Shown here: piece by piece, positions 33,725 through 42,569 of the stretch
How the letters are laid out: each line of letters opens with the position of its first letter
Position numbering within the stretch: the first letter of the stretch is position 1
IMG/VR virus record: IMGVR_UViG_3300033153_015382
Span: 1-64,000 of that record
Strand: one strand, 5' to 3'
DNA length: 64,000 nt
DNA from: a virus
Position numbers and translations under genes: made by a program
The notes under the pieces: model-generated
Database searches by the model: none
What the model saw: the letters and a program-made list of their open reading frames with translations, nothing else
What the model was told of the DNA's origin: nothing

Positions 33725-34807
33725 TTAGAATTCTCCTGTTACGTCAGGAAATATAGAATGGGATTCGGCTTTAAGAGTTAACTTGGCGAGTCCGACAGGA
33801 GTCGGGGTATAGAGCTTTTTGAGGGCATACATAGGAAAGTTAAGAATGCATCCGGTTCGAATGCAAAAAAACTTTTTGATACCCGCTTGGGTGTAGTGTA
33901 CCCCAGGGGAGGCCCTAAGTCTATGGTCGTGCCCAAGGCAGTACACATCTGCTCCGGGGAGGGTATTTCTCAGGCTTTCGAACTCTCTGTCATTAGAGAG
34001 GGCAGCACTTTGTCCATGATTCGTTACGAAGAGATAGCCTTGTGCTCCAGACGAAGATTTAACTGTAACCTTTAGATAGTTAGGGGCAGCATGGAAGTGG
34101 GCCCCGAACATATCGGCCATCAATCTAGTGAGAGAAATACTGGTAGACTTGACTATGCGTTCTTCGTGATTTCCCTCTATTAACCAGAGGGCTTTATGAC
34201 TGACTGGCTTGAGAATAGCAAGCAAGCCTCGGAATTGATCTTCTGGGGTAAGTTTTTGACCCCATGTAGGGATCTTATAGTTGGCGGGAATAGACTCAAG
34301 AAGGTCTCCCATGCCGAACCAATAGCAGTTCTTTTTGTTTTTAATATAGTCAACTACGCCGAGAAGATACTCCTCATTGCATTGATGGTTTCCAAAATGA
34401 ACGTCACCTATCGGAATAAGCTCTACGGCTTTAGATTTTCCGACATCGAGAGTGAACTCCTTGACTTGTCCGGTATACTGTAAAAGATTTTTCTCGGGTT
34501 CTAAGGGAACGACATCCGTCGGTATTTCAGCCCGTCGAAAAACTTGGTTAACCTCGCCTATTGAAGAGGCCAGGTTTTCTTCGGCGAAACCTGACGCTAA
34601 CACCTCATTGATGGCTTCTGTCTCTTCTTCGTTAAGTTTTACAGAAAAGGGAGAGGAACCGGATCTTTGGGACTGTTTTTCTATGGCCGCGTAAGTTCTT
34701 TTATAGCCCAATTCGTCGAAAATGGTTTTTATTTGCTTCAGAGACGCTTTGGGTGGATGCAGATATTGGAGAAGCTCTAATTCTCTGTCTGTCCATTTAA
34801 TGCTCAT
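33725..34807 (-). CDS. Metallophosphoesterase with N-terminal Myb/SANT-like HTH
   Basis: A 360-aa protein from ATG 34807. N-terminal residues about 3-50 (W-T-D-R-E-L-E-L-L to A-I-E-K-Q-S) form a SANT/Myb-like helix-turn-helix. A calcineurin-like phosphoesterase follows: I-G-D-V-H-F-G, G-M-G-D-L-L-E, G-N-H-E-E-R, T-N-H-G and G-H-D-H-R, all five metal-binding blocks. DNA-directed phosphodiesterase or nuclease activity is suggested by the fusion. A promoter with an operator-like palindrome lies just upstream. Confidence 0.75.
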   Translation of the reverse strand: MSIKWTDRELELLQYLHPPKASLKQIKTIFDELGYKRTYAAIEKQSQRSGSSPFSVKLNEEETEAINEVLASGFAEENLASSIGEVNQVFRRAEIPTDVVPLEPEKNLLQYTGQVKEFTLDVGKSKAVELIPIGDVHFGNHQCNEEYLLGVVDYIKNKKNCYWFGMGDLLESIPANYKIPTWGQKLTPEDQFRGLLAILKPVSHKALWLIEGNHEERIVKSTSISLTRLMADMFGAHFHAAPNYLKVTVKSSSGAQGYLFVTNHGQSAALSNDREFESLRNTLPGADVYCLGHDHRLRASPGVHYTQAGIKKFFCIRTGCILNFPMYALKKLYTPTPVGLAKLTLKAESHSIFPDVTGEF

Positions 34808-34838
34808 TCTGACCTCCTGGCCTAAATTCTCTTCCCCC

Positions 34839-34868
34839 ATTATAACATGGCCTGTCCGTAACGGACAG
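34839..34868 (-). promoter_or_regulatory. Promoter -10 with overlapping operator-like palindrome
   Basis: Minus-strand -10 TATAAT at 34844-34839. The -35 region is replaced by a perfect inverted repeat CTGTCCG-TAA-CGGACAG at 34852-34868. No consensus -35 is present, which fits an activator- or repressor-controlled promoter for the phosphoesterase gene. It lies between the polymerase stop (34875) and ATG 34807. Confidence 0.5.
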
Positions 34869-34874
34869 ACATTT

Positions 34875-37595
34875 TTAAACACCTATACATCCTAAAAGAC
34901 CCGAGGGCAAAGGGTCCGGAAGATAAATTGGTTTTTTAAAATCAAGTGTTACATCAGACTTAAGGGCTATTTTTAAGTGAAACTTTTTTTTATTTTTCAT
35001 GCCCGAAATGGCCGACAACAGGACGGGAATTTTTTCGATGGGGAGAGAAAGCAAAGGAATGTCGTCTTTTTTGTCTTTCTTTTTTTTATGAATAATTTTT
35101 ACTGGAGCCACATGGCGAACAATAAACTTTGCAATATTTTTTTCTCCGTCTATTTCTATTACTTCTGTTTTACCGCTAAAAAGAAGAGGGGTAAGAGGGG
35201 TCAAAAATTTGTTACACTTTTTGAATACCGAAGGAAATATTACGGCCTCTATACTCCCAGTTGTATCTTCTAGTCGAGCAAAGGCCATTTGTTGTTTTTT
35301 CCTCGAAGTCGTATGCTCTTTCATTACAGAAAGAATTGCCAGAATATTTGCGTCAGAGCCACTAGGCAAATCTGAGAGTAACGATATGTCGTCTATTTCA
35401 TAAGAATTTTCTATCGAAATGCCCTCCAGGGGGTGCCCACTTAGGAAAAAGTTTAAGTGAAAGTGTTCCTCCTCTAGCAGGACTTGTTTTTCTACTTCAG
35501 GTATATCTGGGACTGTAGGGACGCGGGGCGCTAGAGGTCGAACGGGCTTTTTTAGTGGAGTAAGTTTGACTTTTTGTTCTTTCCCGTTTTTATCTACTCG
35601 AGTTCTGTATTCCCCATTGACGACCTTTTCCAACCTTTCCTCATAGGCTTTCATCTTTTTATTATATGTTTTCAGCTTAGACTCAAAGCTTTTTTGCTCT
35701 TTCATCCAGTCCCAGCGTTTTTCTGCGTAGACCAGCAGGGAGGCCCGTGTGTGGCCAAAAGAATCAAAGGCACCCGCTTTGATAAGAGACTCTATCTTAA
35801 GCTTGTTCACCCTGGAAAGATGAACTCTAGCGCAAAAATCTCTTATTCCACTAAAGGGACCCTGTTTGAAACGCTTGTCTAATATTTCCTTGGTGGGGCC
35901 TTCCCCGATATTTCTGATAGGGATTAGCCCAAAGCGAATAGAACCTGACTTCGTTATAACAAAACGGTCCTTGCTTTCATTGATGTCAGGGGGGAGCACT
36001 TTGATACCTAGGCGCTGACATTCTCCCAAATACTTAATCATCTGGTTAACGTCACCGGCATCTTTGGTCATACAGGCGGCCATAAATTCTACTGGATAGT
36101 GTGTTTTTAAGTAGGCTGTTTGAAAGGCTAAAAGGGCATAACCTAAACTATGAGACTTGTTAAAAGAGTAAGAGCTAAAACCGTGAAGTCGTTCCCAAAA
36201 CTCCTCAAAACCCGCAGGAGAGAGTCCCCTTTTTAGCCATCCTTTTTTGAACCTTTCCTTTTGAGCTTGAAGAAGTTTATCGTCTTTTTTCCCGATGGCT
36301 TTTCTGAGCGTATCTGCCTCGGCCATGGAGAAACCACCGAAGGCCCGGGAGAGTTGCATTACCTGTTCTTGGTAAACCACGATTCCGCAAGTGTTTGATA
36401 ATATCGGTTTTGCATCTGGATGAAAGTAAGTGGGCTCTTTTTCTCCACTCTTACAGGCTACGTATTCGTCAACAAGCCCCGATTCGAGAGGGCCTGGCCT
36501 GAATAACGCTATAACATCGGATAGCTCAGAGATGCTAGTAGGCTTAGCCCTTACGGTCAGGTCTCTGAGGCCCTGCGATCCTTCGAGTTGAAAACAGCCA
36601 AGTAAATGTCCTTGCTGTATCATTTTGAATGTTTCTTTATCTTCTGTATCTAAGTTTTCTATGTCAATCGTTTTTTCATGTCTTTCTTTTATCAGATCCA
36701 GACACAGACCGATTTTATCGAGGACTAGAAGCCCAAGAAGATCAAATTTTATTAAACCTATTTCTTCTACTTCATTTTTGTCCCACTGGGTAGCCGCTCC
36801 ACCATCGCCTTTTGTTCTGTAAAGAGGAGTCTTTTCATATATAGGCTCATTAGATATTAAAAGACCTGATGCGTGAACTCCAGCCGAGGCTATTCTTCCT
36901 TCAAATTTTTCTGCCCATTCCAGTATTTCTTTTTGAGGACCTGGGTTGATTCTGTAATTTTTAAGTTCTTTAACTTTTTGGTAGCAGGCATCAAGGGACT
37001 GGGGCTTGCCGTGAACAGGGGCAAGTACCAATTTTCTTAGCTCTTCTCCGGTTTGTATTGAATAGCCTAGGGCGCTACAAACTTTTTGAATGGCCTGTTT
37101 CGCTTTCATGGTTCCTATTGTCCCCACTTGGGCCACACAGTCCTTTCCGTATTTCTGGGTAAGATATTTTACAACAGATTCTCTTTGCCCCTTGGGAAAG
37201 TCTAGGTCGATATCGGGAGGTGATATTCTGTGGGGGTTTTGAAAGCGCTCAAAGAAAAGGTCATACTTGATGGGATCTACGGTGGTTATCTCAAGAACAT
37301 AGGCTATTAAACTTCCGGCCACACTGCCTCTCGCGGGTCCTCGGGGGATGTCATTTCTTTTGGCCCACAAAACAAAGTCTTGAACAACAAGAAAATAGCT
37401 CGAGAATCCCATGGACTTTATGACGTCCATTTCGTATTCAAGCCGTTTTACGTACTCAGGTTCGCTATCCAAACCCCTTTTCTTTAGTCCCCCGCGACAT
37501 TTAAACTCGAAATAAAGGTCTAGATCTTTCTTGTCAAAACCAGATTGTTCAGTCATTCCACGGGTACCGTTTTTTGATTCAAAAAACAAAACCAT
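34875..37595 (-). CDS. dnaE: DNA polymerase III alpha subunit, polymerase part (split gene)
   Basis: A 906-aa protein corresponding to DnaE without its PHP domain. Catalytic acids are in P-P-D-I-D-L-D-F (D128/D130/D132); the third acid lies in I-K-F-D-L-L-G-L. R-G-P-A-R-G-S-V-A-G-S (residues about 85-95) and R-P-G-P-L-E-S-G are conserved fingers/palm motifs. An OB-fold lies near the C-terminus (residues about 780-860). The start may be ATG 37595 or ATG 37556; the latter removes a leader overlapping a conserved 20-nt element. The PHP part is a separate gene at 39395-40348, with four unrelated genes in between. Confidence 0.85.
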   Translation of the reverse strand: MVLFFESKNGTRGMTEQSGFDKKDLDLYFEFKCRGGLKKRGLDSEPEYVKRLEYEMDVIKSMGFSSYFLVVQDFVLWAKRNDIPRGPARGSVAGSLIAYVLEITTVDPIKYDLFFERFQNPHRISPPDIDLDFPKGQRESVVKYLTQKYGKDCVAQVGTIGTMKAKQAIQKVCSALGYSIQTGEELRKLVLAPVHGKPQSLDACYQKVKELKNYRINPGPQKEILEWAEKFEGRIASAGVHASGLLISNEPIYEKTPLYRTKGDGGAATQWDKNEVEEIGLIKFDLLGLLVLDKIGLCLDLIKERHEKTIDIENLDTEDKETFKMIQQGHLLGCFQLEGSQGLRDLTVRAKPTSISELSDVIALFRPGPLESGLVDEYVACKSGEKEPTYFHPDAKPILSNTCGIVVYQEQVMQLSRAFGGFSMAEADTLRKAIGKKDDKLLQAQKERFKKGWLKRGLSPAGFEEFWERLHGFSSYSFNKSHSLGYALLAFQTAYLKTHYPVEFMAACMTKDAGDVNQMIKYLGECQRLGIKVLPPDINESKDRFVITKSGSIRFGLIPIRNIGEGPTKEILDKRFKQGPFSGIRDFCARVHLSRVNKLKIESLIKAGAFDSFGHTRASLLVYAEKRWDWMKEQKSFESKLKTYNKKMKAYEERLEKVVNGEYRTRVDKNGKEQKVKLTPLKKPVRPLAPRVPTVPDIPEVEKQVLLEEEHFHLNFFLSGHPLEGISIENSYEIDDISLLSDLPSGSDANILAILSVMKEHTTSRKKQQMAFARLEDTTGSIEAVIFPSVFKKCNKFLTPLTPLLFSGKTEVIEIDGEKNIAKFIVRHVAPVKIIHKKKKDKKDDIPLLSLPIEKIPVLLSAISGMKNKKKFHLKIALKSDVTLDFKKPIYLPDPLPSGLLGCIGV

Positions 37596-37637
37596 TCCTG
37601 AGGTCGCGTCTTTGAAATCTTACTTAAAAAAGTCATT

Positions 37638-37979
37638 TCACTCGCTTTTAAATGGGTCAATTAAAGATGGGTTATCTTGCAAAACCCCACTGATGCCCGT
37701 GGCCAGTCGATCTATGGCGTCTTCATTGTCCCTTAGTTCTTCGAGCCTTAAGACTTGGCAGATAGCATGCAACATTTCATGCCAAATGGTATGGTAGATA
37801 GACTGTAGAGTGCGTTCTTTCCCGGCGTAAACCCTGATGATACAAGTCCAATAATCTACTTGACCGAAGAGGGCTTCGCGTTTATGAACGTCAACGTCTG
37901 CCGGATTATCAACATATTTTATCGAATAAACTTCATTAAAGATTTTAACTTTTTTGGGAAGCTTATCTTTGTTCGTCAT
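37638..37979 (-). CDS. HExxH metallopeptidase-like protein
   Basis: A 113-aa protein with W-H-E-M-L-H-A-I near residue 65, the zinc HExxH motif, and a following helix with D-N-E-D-A-I-D that could supply a further ligand. Similar small phage proteins belong to the SprT/ImmA-like group. Substrate unknown. A strong promoter (38008-38037) drives it. Confidence 0.55.
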   Translation of the reverse strand: MTNKDKLPKKVKIFNEVYSIKYVDNPADVDVHKREALFGQVDYWTCIIRVYAGKERTLQSIYHTIWHEMLHAICQVLRLEELRDNEDAIDRLATGISGVLQDNPSLIDPFKSE

Positions 37980-38007
37980 TCAGGACTCCCTTTGTTAGTG
38001 CTTTTTA

Positions 38008-38037
38008 ATTATATCCTAAGGCAGAAAAGAAAGTCAA
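38008..38037 (-). promoter_or_regulatory. Phage promoter, TTAGGATATAAT type
   Basis: Minus-strand -35 TTGACT (38037-38032), 18-nt spacer, -10 TATAAT (38013-38008) preceded by TTAGGA. Nearly the same sequence occurs at 42570-42599. It drives the HExxH gene and probably the polymerase part. Confidence 0.7.
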
Positions 38038-38549
38038 CGAATTTCTTCAAAGGTTTCTGGGTGTCTTAGACAGTAGAGATATATGTCATGGGGAGAGATA
38101 TCCTTGGGATTCCAGGAGGAGGTGAAGGGAAGGTTAATTAGGGAGAAAAATCTTGCAATCAATTCGGAGCAAAAATAAGAACTTGACGATTGTCTGGGGC
38201 TTTCTGTTTTAGTTTTGATTATCCTTTTAAAAAGTCTCGTCAACAATATCAAAAATGCACCTCGATAATCGTAGCGATTTCCTATGAGCTTTTTGATAGC
38301 CCTAAGTCCTTCGTCTCCGTTTATCTTGAGACGAAAACGTCCATAGGTCTCGTATTCAATGTTTTCGCAAGGAATGGTTTGAACCCCAAAACAGTTAGCC
38401 TCCAGAAGCCAACGCTCTTCAAAAAGTTTATTGTAGTATTCTACTCCTACATGGGAAACTGGACTTTTTTCTGCCCATCTTAGCATTTTGCTCCTAGAGG
38501 CGGGTCCTGCGGTAAAGATCAAATAAATATCAAATTTATTCAAAACCAA
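38034..38549 (-). CDS. Permuted NlpC/P60-like (YiiX-type) papain-fold protein
   Basis: A 171-aa protein with S-P-V-S-H-V-G-V-E-Y (His near residue 33, start of the permuted domain) and S-Y-F-C-S-E-L-I-A near residue 123 (catalytic Cys). The His-before-Cys order is that of the YiiX/YebB permuted NlpC/P60 group. Possible cysteine peptidase, amidase or acyltransferase; no signal peptide. Overlaps the phosphoesterase gene by 14 nt. Confidence 0.6.
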   Translation of the reverse strand: MVLNKFDIYLIFTAGPASRSKMLRWAEKSPVSHVGVEYYNKLFEERWLLEANCFGVQTIPCENIEYETYGRFRLKINGDEGLRAIKKLIGNRYDYRGAFLILLTRLFKRIIKTKTESPRQSSSSYFCSELIARFFSLINLPFTSSWNPKDISPHDIYLYCLRHPETFEEIR

Positions 38550-39087
38550 CTCCTTTCAACTCGGAGATAATTACGTCTAAATTGACGGGGAAATAGTTCC
38601 AAGCATCTACTCCCACATTAATAGCCTTGTCTTTAGAGTTTATGGCTACTTTTTGGTGACTATGTCCGTAAGCATGATAGTACCCGAAGTGCTTTTTATC
38701 CCAGGTTCTCATTTGATAGTGACAGAGTACTATTCCTGTGTGTTTTTTGCCACCAAGGCCAAGTTCAACTGTTTTTAAATCATGAATACCTTCTATTTTA
38801 CACATCAGGTCTGGTCTTTTTTTCGCAAGTTTACCCCACAATTTAAAATCATGATTGCCCCTAATGATGGTCCATTTTCCGTGCAATTTAGGGAAGATTC
38901 CTTGCAGATAATGCCATTTCATCGAGAAGTCGCCAAGGAATAGGACCTTATCCTTTTCCTTGACCGAAGAATTAAAATTTTGAATGAGCGCCTCGTTCAT
39001 TTCGTAAGCATTAGAGAAGGGGCGATTGGAATACACCAGAATGTTACTGTGCCCGAAATGGAAATCTGAAGTCAGCCAAATGTCCAC
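38536..39087 (-). CDS. Metallophosphoesterase
   Basis: A 183-aa calcineurin-like phosphoesterase with S-D-F-H-F-G-H, G-D-F-S, G-N-H-D, C-H-Y-Q and Y-G-H-S-H-Q in the expected order; compact, like YfcE-type phosphodiesterases. Start is GTG 39087 with GGAG 8 nt upstream. Preceded by its own promoter at 39161-39189. Confidence 0.8.
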   Translation of the reverse strand: MDIWLTSDFHFGHSNILVYSNRPFSNAYEMNEALIQNFNSSVKEKDKVLFLGDFSMKWHYLQGIFPKLHGKWTIIRGNHDFKLWGKLAKKRPDLMCKIEGIHDLKTVELGLGGKKHTGIVLCHYQMRTWDKKHFGYYHAYGHSHQKVAINSKDKAINVGVDAWNYFPVNLDVIISELKGVGFE

Positions 39088-39160
39088 AATTTGCTCCAGC
39101 GCTCGACAGCCACTCAGTTAAGGGGGGGCAAAAATACCCCTCTTACTGTCTCAACGCTAG

Positions 39161-39189
39161 ATTCTATCAAACTCAAGCGTTATTTTCAA
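39161..39189 (-). promoter_or_regulatory. Promoter for the phosphoesterase operon
   Basis: Minus-strand -35 TTGAAA (39189-39184), 17-nt spacer, -10 TAGAAT (39166-39161) with TGA just upstream (extended -10). A GGGG...CCCC hairpin with a T/G-rich loop follows in the leader at about 39120-39141. The -35 overlaps the stop of the zinc-ribbon gene. Confidence 0.55.
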
Positions 39190-39419
39190 GATTTTTCTGA
39201 AGTTTCTTCTGGAGAGTTTTTCGTTATATCATGGAAGGACTCAAGCCTATCTATTATTTTTTGGCATTTGGGGCAGACCCAGCCTAGTTTTTGGGTATAT
39301 ATCCAGCCGAATACTTTCGCACACCTAGAGGCCTCCCGCTTATTGGCACCGTCTAACATTTCCCAATTACCACACCTACATTCAACAAGAAATTCTAAGA
39401 TGAGTTGGCCTCTTTCCAC
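39186..39419 (-). CDS. Small zinc-ribbon protein
   Basis: A 77-aa protein with C-R-C near residue 14 and C-P-K-C near residue 49, possibly one zinc site. It overlaps the end of the PHP-domain gene by 25 nt. Function unknown; it lies between the two polymerase halves. Confidence 0.55.
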   Translation of the reverse strand: MERGQLILEFLVECRCGNWEMLDGANKREASRCAKVFGWIYTQKLGWVCPKCQKIIDRLESFHDITKNSPEETSEKS

Positions 39420-40348
39420 TCAAGAAACTCCTCTAGATCCAGGGCCTTGTTTAGGTCGAAGACAGGTGGGTGTAAAACTCCCAGCTCTATTTCTATTAAA
39501 TCACACATTTCAGAAATTAATAGGGTGTTTTCGGTGGCTTCTGGAATATTGTATTTTTCTAAAGTGAGGACTATTTCTTCGTAATTTTTAATGTAGAAAC
39601 TCGTTCCGTAAATCATCTTGTCGGCTTCTAGGTACTTCTCGACTGTCTGCCTCATTTGCATTGCCATCATAAGAGTGTGCAGTTTATGGTGGGCTTTGGT
39701 GAGATAATGGGCGTCTGTTGTGACGATTATGGGAACGTTCCTCTTTCTTGCCAGACTTATAAGCCATCTATTGTACGGCTCCTGCCTAGGGTCATCGGTA
39801 TCTATAACTTCCGCAAAAAAATTATTTCCAAAAATGGCCCTTAATAGGTCAAATTTCTTTTCTGCGCGGCCATCTGGGTCACGAACTTTGAAGCCATCGT
39901 TTTCGTTGTATTCCAAGAGCTTTGCGCAAACTCCACCAAGACAGGCAGTAGACGCGATGAAGTTCTCTCCACACCCCTTAAGGTTCTCTATCGAAATGCG
40001 AGGTTTGTAATAGAAATTATGCATATTGGAGAGGGACACCAATCTCAGGAGGTCTTTGTACCCCTGTTGGTTCTTGGCTATCAAGACCATATGATGATTA
40101 TCTCTGGTCTTCTTTTCTGTGCCGTCTGGGTCTTCGGTCGTGTAAGCCTCTACGCCCAACAGCCCCTTGATGCCCTTCTTTTTACATTCTTTGTAGAAAT
40201 TGAGAGTGTTATGCAAGCATCCGTGATCGGTAAGTGCTACAGCTGGCATATTCAATTGTTTTACCCGAGAAACTAGTTCATCACAGCGGATAGATCCGTC
40301 AAGTATACTGCCCTCTGAGTGCACATGTAGGTGAACAAAATTATTCAC
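39395..40348 (-). CDS. DNA polymerase III alpha PHP-domain protein (split gene)
   Basis: A 317-aa protein equal to the N-terminal PHP domain of DnaE. The metal site looks intact: H-L-H-V-H-S (H8, H10), T-D-H-G near residue 41, V-E-A near 67, H-H-M, C-L-G-G, and T-D-A-H-Y near 215. An intact PHP site usually means 3'-5' proofreading or pyrophosphatase activity. The C-terminus reaches the linker preceding the polymerase core, so the pair should rebuild a complete alpha subunit. No split-intein sequence is seen at either end. Confidence 0.85.
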   Translation of the reverse strand: MNNFVHLHVHSEGSILDGSIRCDELVSRVKQLNMPAVALTDHGCLHNTLNFYKECKKKGIKGLLGVEAYTTEDPDGTEKKTRDNHHMVLIAKNQQGYKDLLRLVSLSNMHNFYYKPRISIENLKGCGENFIASTACLGGVCAKLLEYNENDGFKVRDPDGRAEKKFDLLRAIFGNNFFAEVIDTDDPRQEPYNRWLISLARKRNVPIIVTTDAHYLTKAHHKLHTLMMAMQMRQTVEKYLEADKMIYGTSFYIKNYEEIVLTLEKYNIPEATENTLLISEMCDLIEIELGVLHPPVFDLNKALDLEEFLEWKEANSS

Positions 40349-40547
40349 TCTCTTCGTCCTCTCCGTCGGTAGAGTAGTTTAGAACCAAAGAGTAGTTTAG
40401 AACCAAAGAAGATGCGCTAAATGTACTCGAACCATAAATGTCGAACAGAAGGAAAGTCCTGGAATCGAGGGTGACACCGAGAGGGGGAGATTCTTCTTCG
40501 AATGGTATCTTCAATTGTTCCCCCTTAAGGGGCATAGATCTCATCAA
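40341..40547 (-). CDS. Small protein with a tandem 6-residue duplication
   Basis: A 68-aa protein overlapping the PHP gene by 8 nt. It contains a perfect 18-bp tandem repeat (40373-40390 and 40391-40408) giving L-V-L-N-Y-S twice. The acidic end D-G-E-D-E-E-S-E follows. Function unknown. Confidence 0.45.
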   Translation of the reverse strand: MMRSMPLKGEQLKIPFEEESPPLGVTLDSRTFLLFDIYGSSTFSASSLVLNYSLVLNYSTDGEDEESE

Positions 40548-40586
40548 GGGCTCCTACTGAAAGAAAACACCGAAACAGTCGACATA

Positions 40587-41618
40587 TTATTTTTTAAGCT
40601 TTTCTTTTAAAGATGTTTCAATGGTTTGGAGTAATTCAGGATTGCCCTCGAGGGTTCTGACTGCTCCAAGTTCTCCCTGTCCGATAGTGGTCCCATCATA
40701 AGAAAACCAGGAGCCTTTCTTTTCTATTATTCCCTCTAAAGCCGCGAGGCCAACGAGAGAGGATACCGGATCGATTCCCTTCCCGAATAGGAGACTTAGT
40801 TCTGCCACTTTATAAGGACGCCAAATTTTATTCTTAACGCAGGTAACCTTGACCTTGTTTCCTATTACCTCTTCTCCTTGCTTGATGTACCCCATTCGCC
40901 GGACTTCCAGGCGTTGAGAGGCATAAAACTTCAAAGAATTTCCCCCCGGAGTGACGTTTTTCGGACCGTATCCAAAAGTGGATATATTACTTCTGGTTTG
41001 ATTGACAAACATGACGTGAGTGTCAGTCCTGTTTATGGCCGCGATTGTTTTCCGGAAGAATTCACTCATTAAGCGAGCTTGTAAGCCAATAGTGGCATCT
41101 CCGATTTCTCCCTCCAGTTCAGCTTTAGGTACCAAGGCGGCAACAGAATCAACTACTATCAAATCAACTCCACCACTTTTGCTAAGGATGTTAACTATGT
41201 TGAGAGCATCGTCTCCAGAGTCAGGCTGAGAAAGTAGCATATCGTCTACGTTTACGTTGGCATCTAGGGCATACGAAGGATTAAAGGCGTGTTCTGCGTC
41301 TATTAGGGCGCATTTTCCTCCGTTTTTTTGTGTCGCCGCGATAGACAGAAGAGAAACAGAAGATTTTCCTGCTGATTCTGGTCCAAATACTTCAGAAACT
41401 CTTCCTCTGGCCAGGCCGCCCCCTAGTATATAATCAAGAGGATGGCAACCTGTTGGATAAAATTCAACGCCAATCCTTGGGGTATTTTTATCAAAGATGC
41501 AACCCTCTCCGTAGGCTTTTCGAATATTTTTTAGGGCCATTTCTACGGCCATGGCCCGTCTATCCTTAGGGCCGCCACCTTTAGGGTTACTATCCGTCTT
41601 TTCTTTCTTTGGTGGCAT
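40587..41618 (-). CDS. recA: RecA-type recombinase
   Basis: A 343-aa RecA homologue: Walker A G-P-E-S-A-G-K-S (residues 79-86), Walker B L-I-V-V-D-S-V-A, the L1/L2 DNA-binding region, and the Q-T-R-S-N motif. It forms filaments on ssDNA and catalyses strand exchange. The C-terminus is basic (K-L-K-K). It overlaps the upstream small gene by 29 nt. Phages with own RecA often use UvsX; this one is closer to bacterial RecA in length and motifs. Confidence 0.9.
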   Translation of the reverse strand: MPPKKEKTDSNPKGGGPKDRRAMAVEMALKNIRKAYGEGCIFDKNTPRIGVEFYPTGCHPLDYILGGGLARGRVSEVFGPESAGKSSVSLLSIAATQKNGGKCALIDAEHAFNPSYALDANVNVDDMLLSQPDSGDDALNIVNILSKSGGVDLIVVDSVAALVPKAELEGEIGDATIGLQARLMSEFFRKTIAAINRTDTHVMFVNQTRSNISTFGYGPKNVTPGGNSLKFYASQRLEVRRMGYIKQGEEVIGNKVKVTCVKNKIWRPYKVAELSLLFGKGIDPVSSLVGLAALEGIIEKKGSWFSYDGTTIGQGELGAVRTLEGNPELLQTIETSLKEKLKK

Positions 41619-41976
41619 TTAGCCTCCTCTTTCTGAATGCTATTCCCTTTGCAATTTCTTTTCGGAGCTTTCTCCTCTCCCAAGAAGGATTAAGGTTCAA
41701 TATAGCTCCGATATCGGCAAAAGAGATGGAAAAATCTCCCCAGTCTATTCTATAATCATCGTCGAACAAAAAATCTTTTGCCTCATCCCACACTTCTTTA
41801 TCAGAAGCGTCATCTGAGTCGGATAAATTGATGATGTCCCTTTTCGCTTGTAAAATAACGCGGAGCAATATTTCTCGGCACTCTTGTTCATTCAAGTCTC
41901 TACCGAGGTCATAATCGTCCAAAAAGAATTCTACATTTTGCTTACCAGCTCTGTATTTTTTGCCATATCTATCCAC
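41590..41976 (-). CDS. Hypothetical phage protein
   Basis: A 128-aa protein with an acidic middle and a basic C-terminus (R-K-R-R-L-N-A-T-K-E-R-K). No family recognised. Between RecA and a coiled-coil gene, so possibly linked to recombination. Confidence 0.55.
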   Translation of the reverse strand: MDRYGKKYRAGKQNVEFFLDDYDLGRDLNEQECREILLRVILQAKRDIINLSDSDDASDKEVWDEAKDFLFDDDYRIDWGDFSISFADIGAILNLNPSWERRKLRKEIAKGIAFRKRRLNATKERKDG

Positions 41977-42549
41977 CTACTCCCACTCGTCCTCCTTTTC
42001 GTCAACTTCTTTGCCAAAGATATCTTCTTCGGTGGTTCCTCCGACACTATGTACGTTTCCTTCGACCTTAAGGGTAAGAGCATTGTTCATTGTCACCCCC
42101 TCGAGTTTCTTTCTCATTCGAGTGAGGTGGTTTATTTTATTTTTCCAGAATTCTCGTTCTATTTTGGCGGCTAGGGCGGCCTCCTCCATATCTTTGACTG
42201 CTGCCTTAGCCATGGTCTTGAAGAAATCGGCTGCTGGGAGTCTTTTTCCCTCCGCCCTGTATTCTGCCACCAGTTCTTCGTATTTGGACTCGTAGGATTG
42301 AATCCTGGCCCACTCAAGGGCAGTGTAACGAGCGTCTGCAGCGTCAAACATACCCGAGGCGAGCTGATTAAGCTTCATTAGTCGCACACCCATTCTATGA
42401 CACTGAATGGGAGTCAAATCTTCATCTATGTCCAGGGAACAAAACTTTCGATTCCACTCCCTCATGGACTTACCCCCTATCAAAAGGGCCTCATTTAGTT
42501 CCTGGCGTAACTGACCGAATCTTTGAATTGCGTCTTTGACCTTTTGCAT
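41977..42549 (-). CDS. Hypothetical coiled-coil protein
   Basis: A 190-aa, strongly helical protein (long Glu/Lys/Ala stretches). No motif recognised. It is first in an operon driven by the strong promoter at 42570-42599, followed by the 128-aa gene and recA, so it may be a recombination or replication accessory. Confidence 0.6.
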   Translation of the reverse strand: MQKVKDAIQRFGQLRQELNEALLIGGKSMREWNRKFCSLDIDEDLTPIQCHRMGVRLMKLNQLASGMFDAADARYTALEWARIQSYESKYEELVAEYRAEGKRLPAADFFKTMAKAAVKDMEEAALAAKIEREFWKNKINHLTRMRKKLEGVTMNNALTLKVEGNVHSVGGTTEEDIFGKEVDEKEDEWE

Positions 42550-42569
42550 TTCCCGCTCCTTGAAGCCTG

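Noticed and set aside
39395-40348. Split intein joining the two DnaE halves
   Set aside because: The PHP protein ends with ordinary linker sequence, and the polymerase part has no intein C-terminal block or Asn-Cys/Ser junction at its start.
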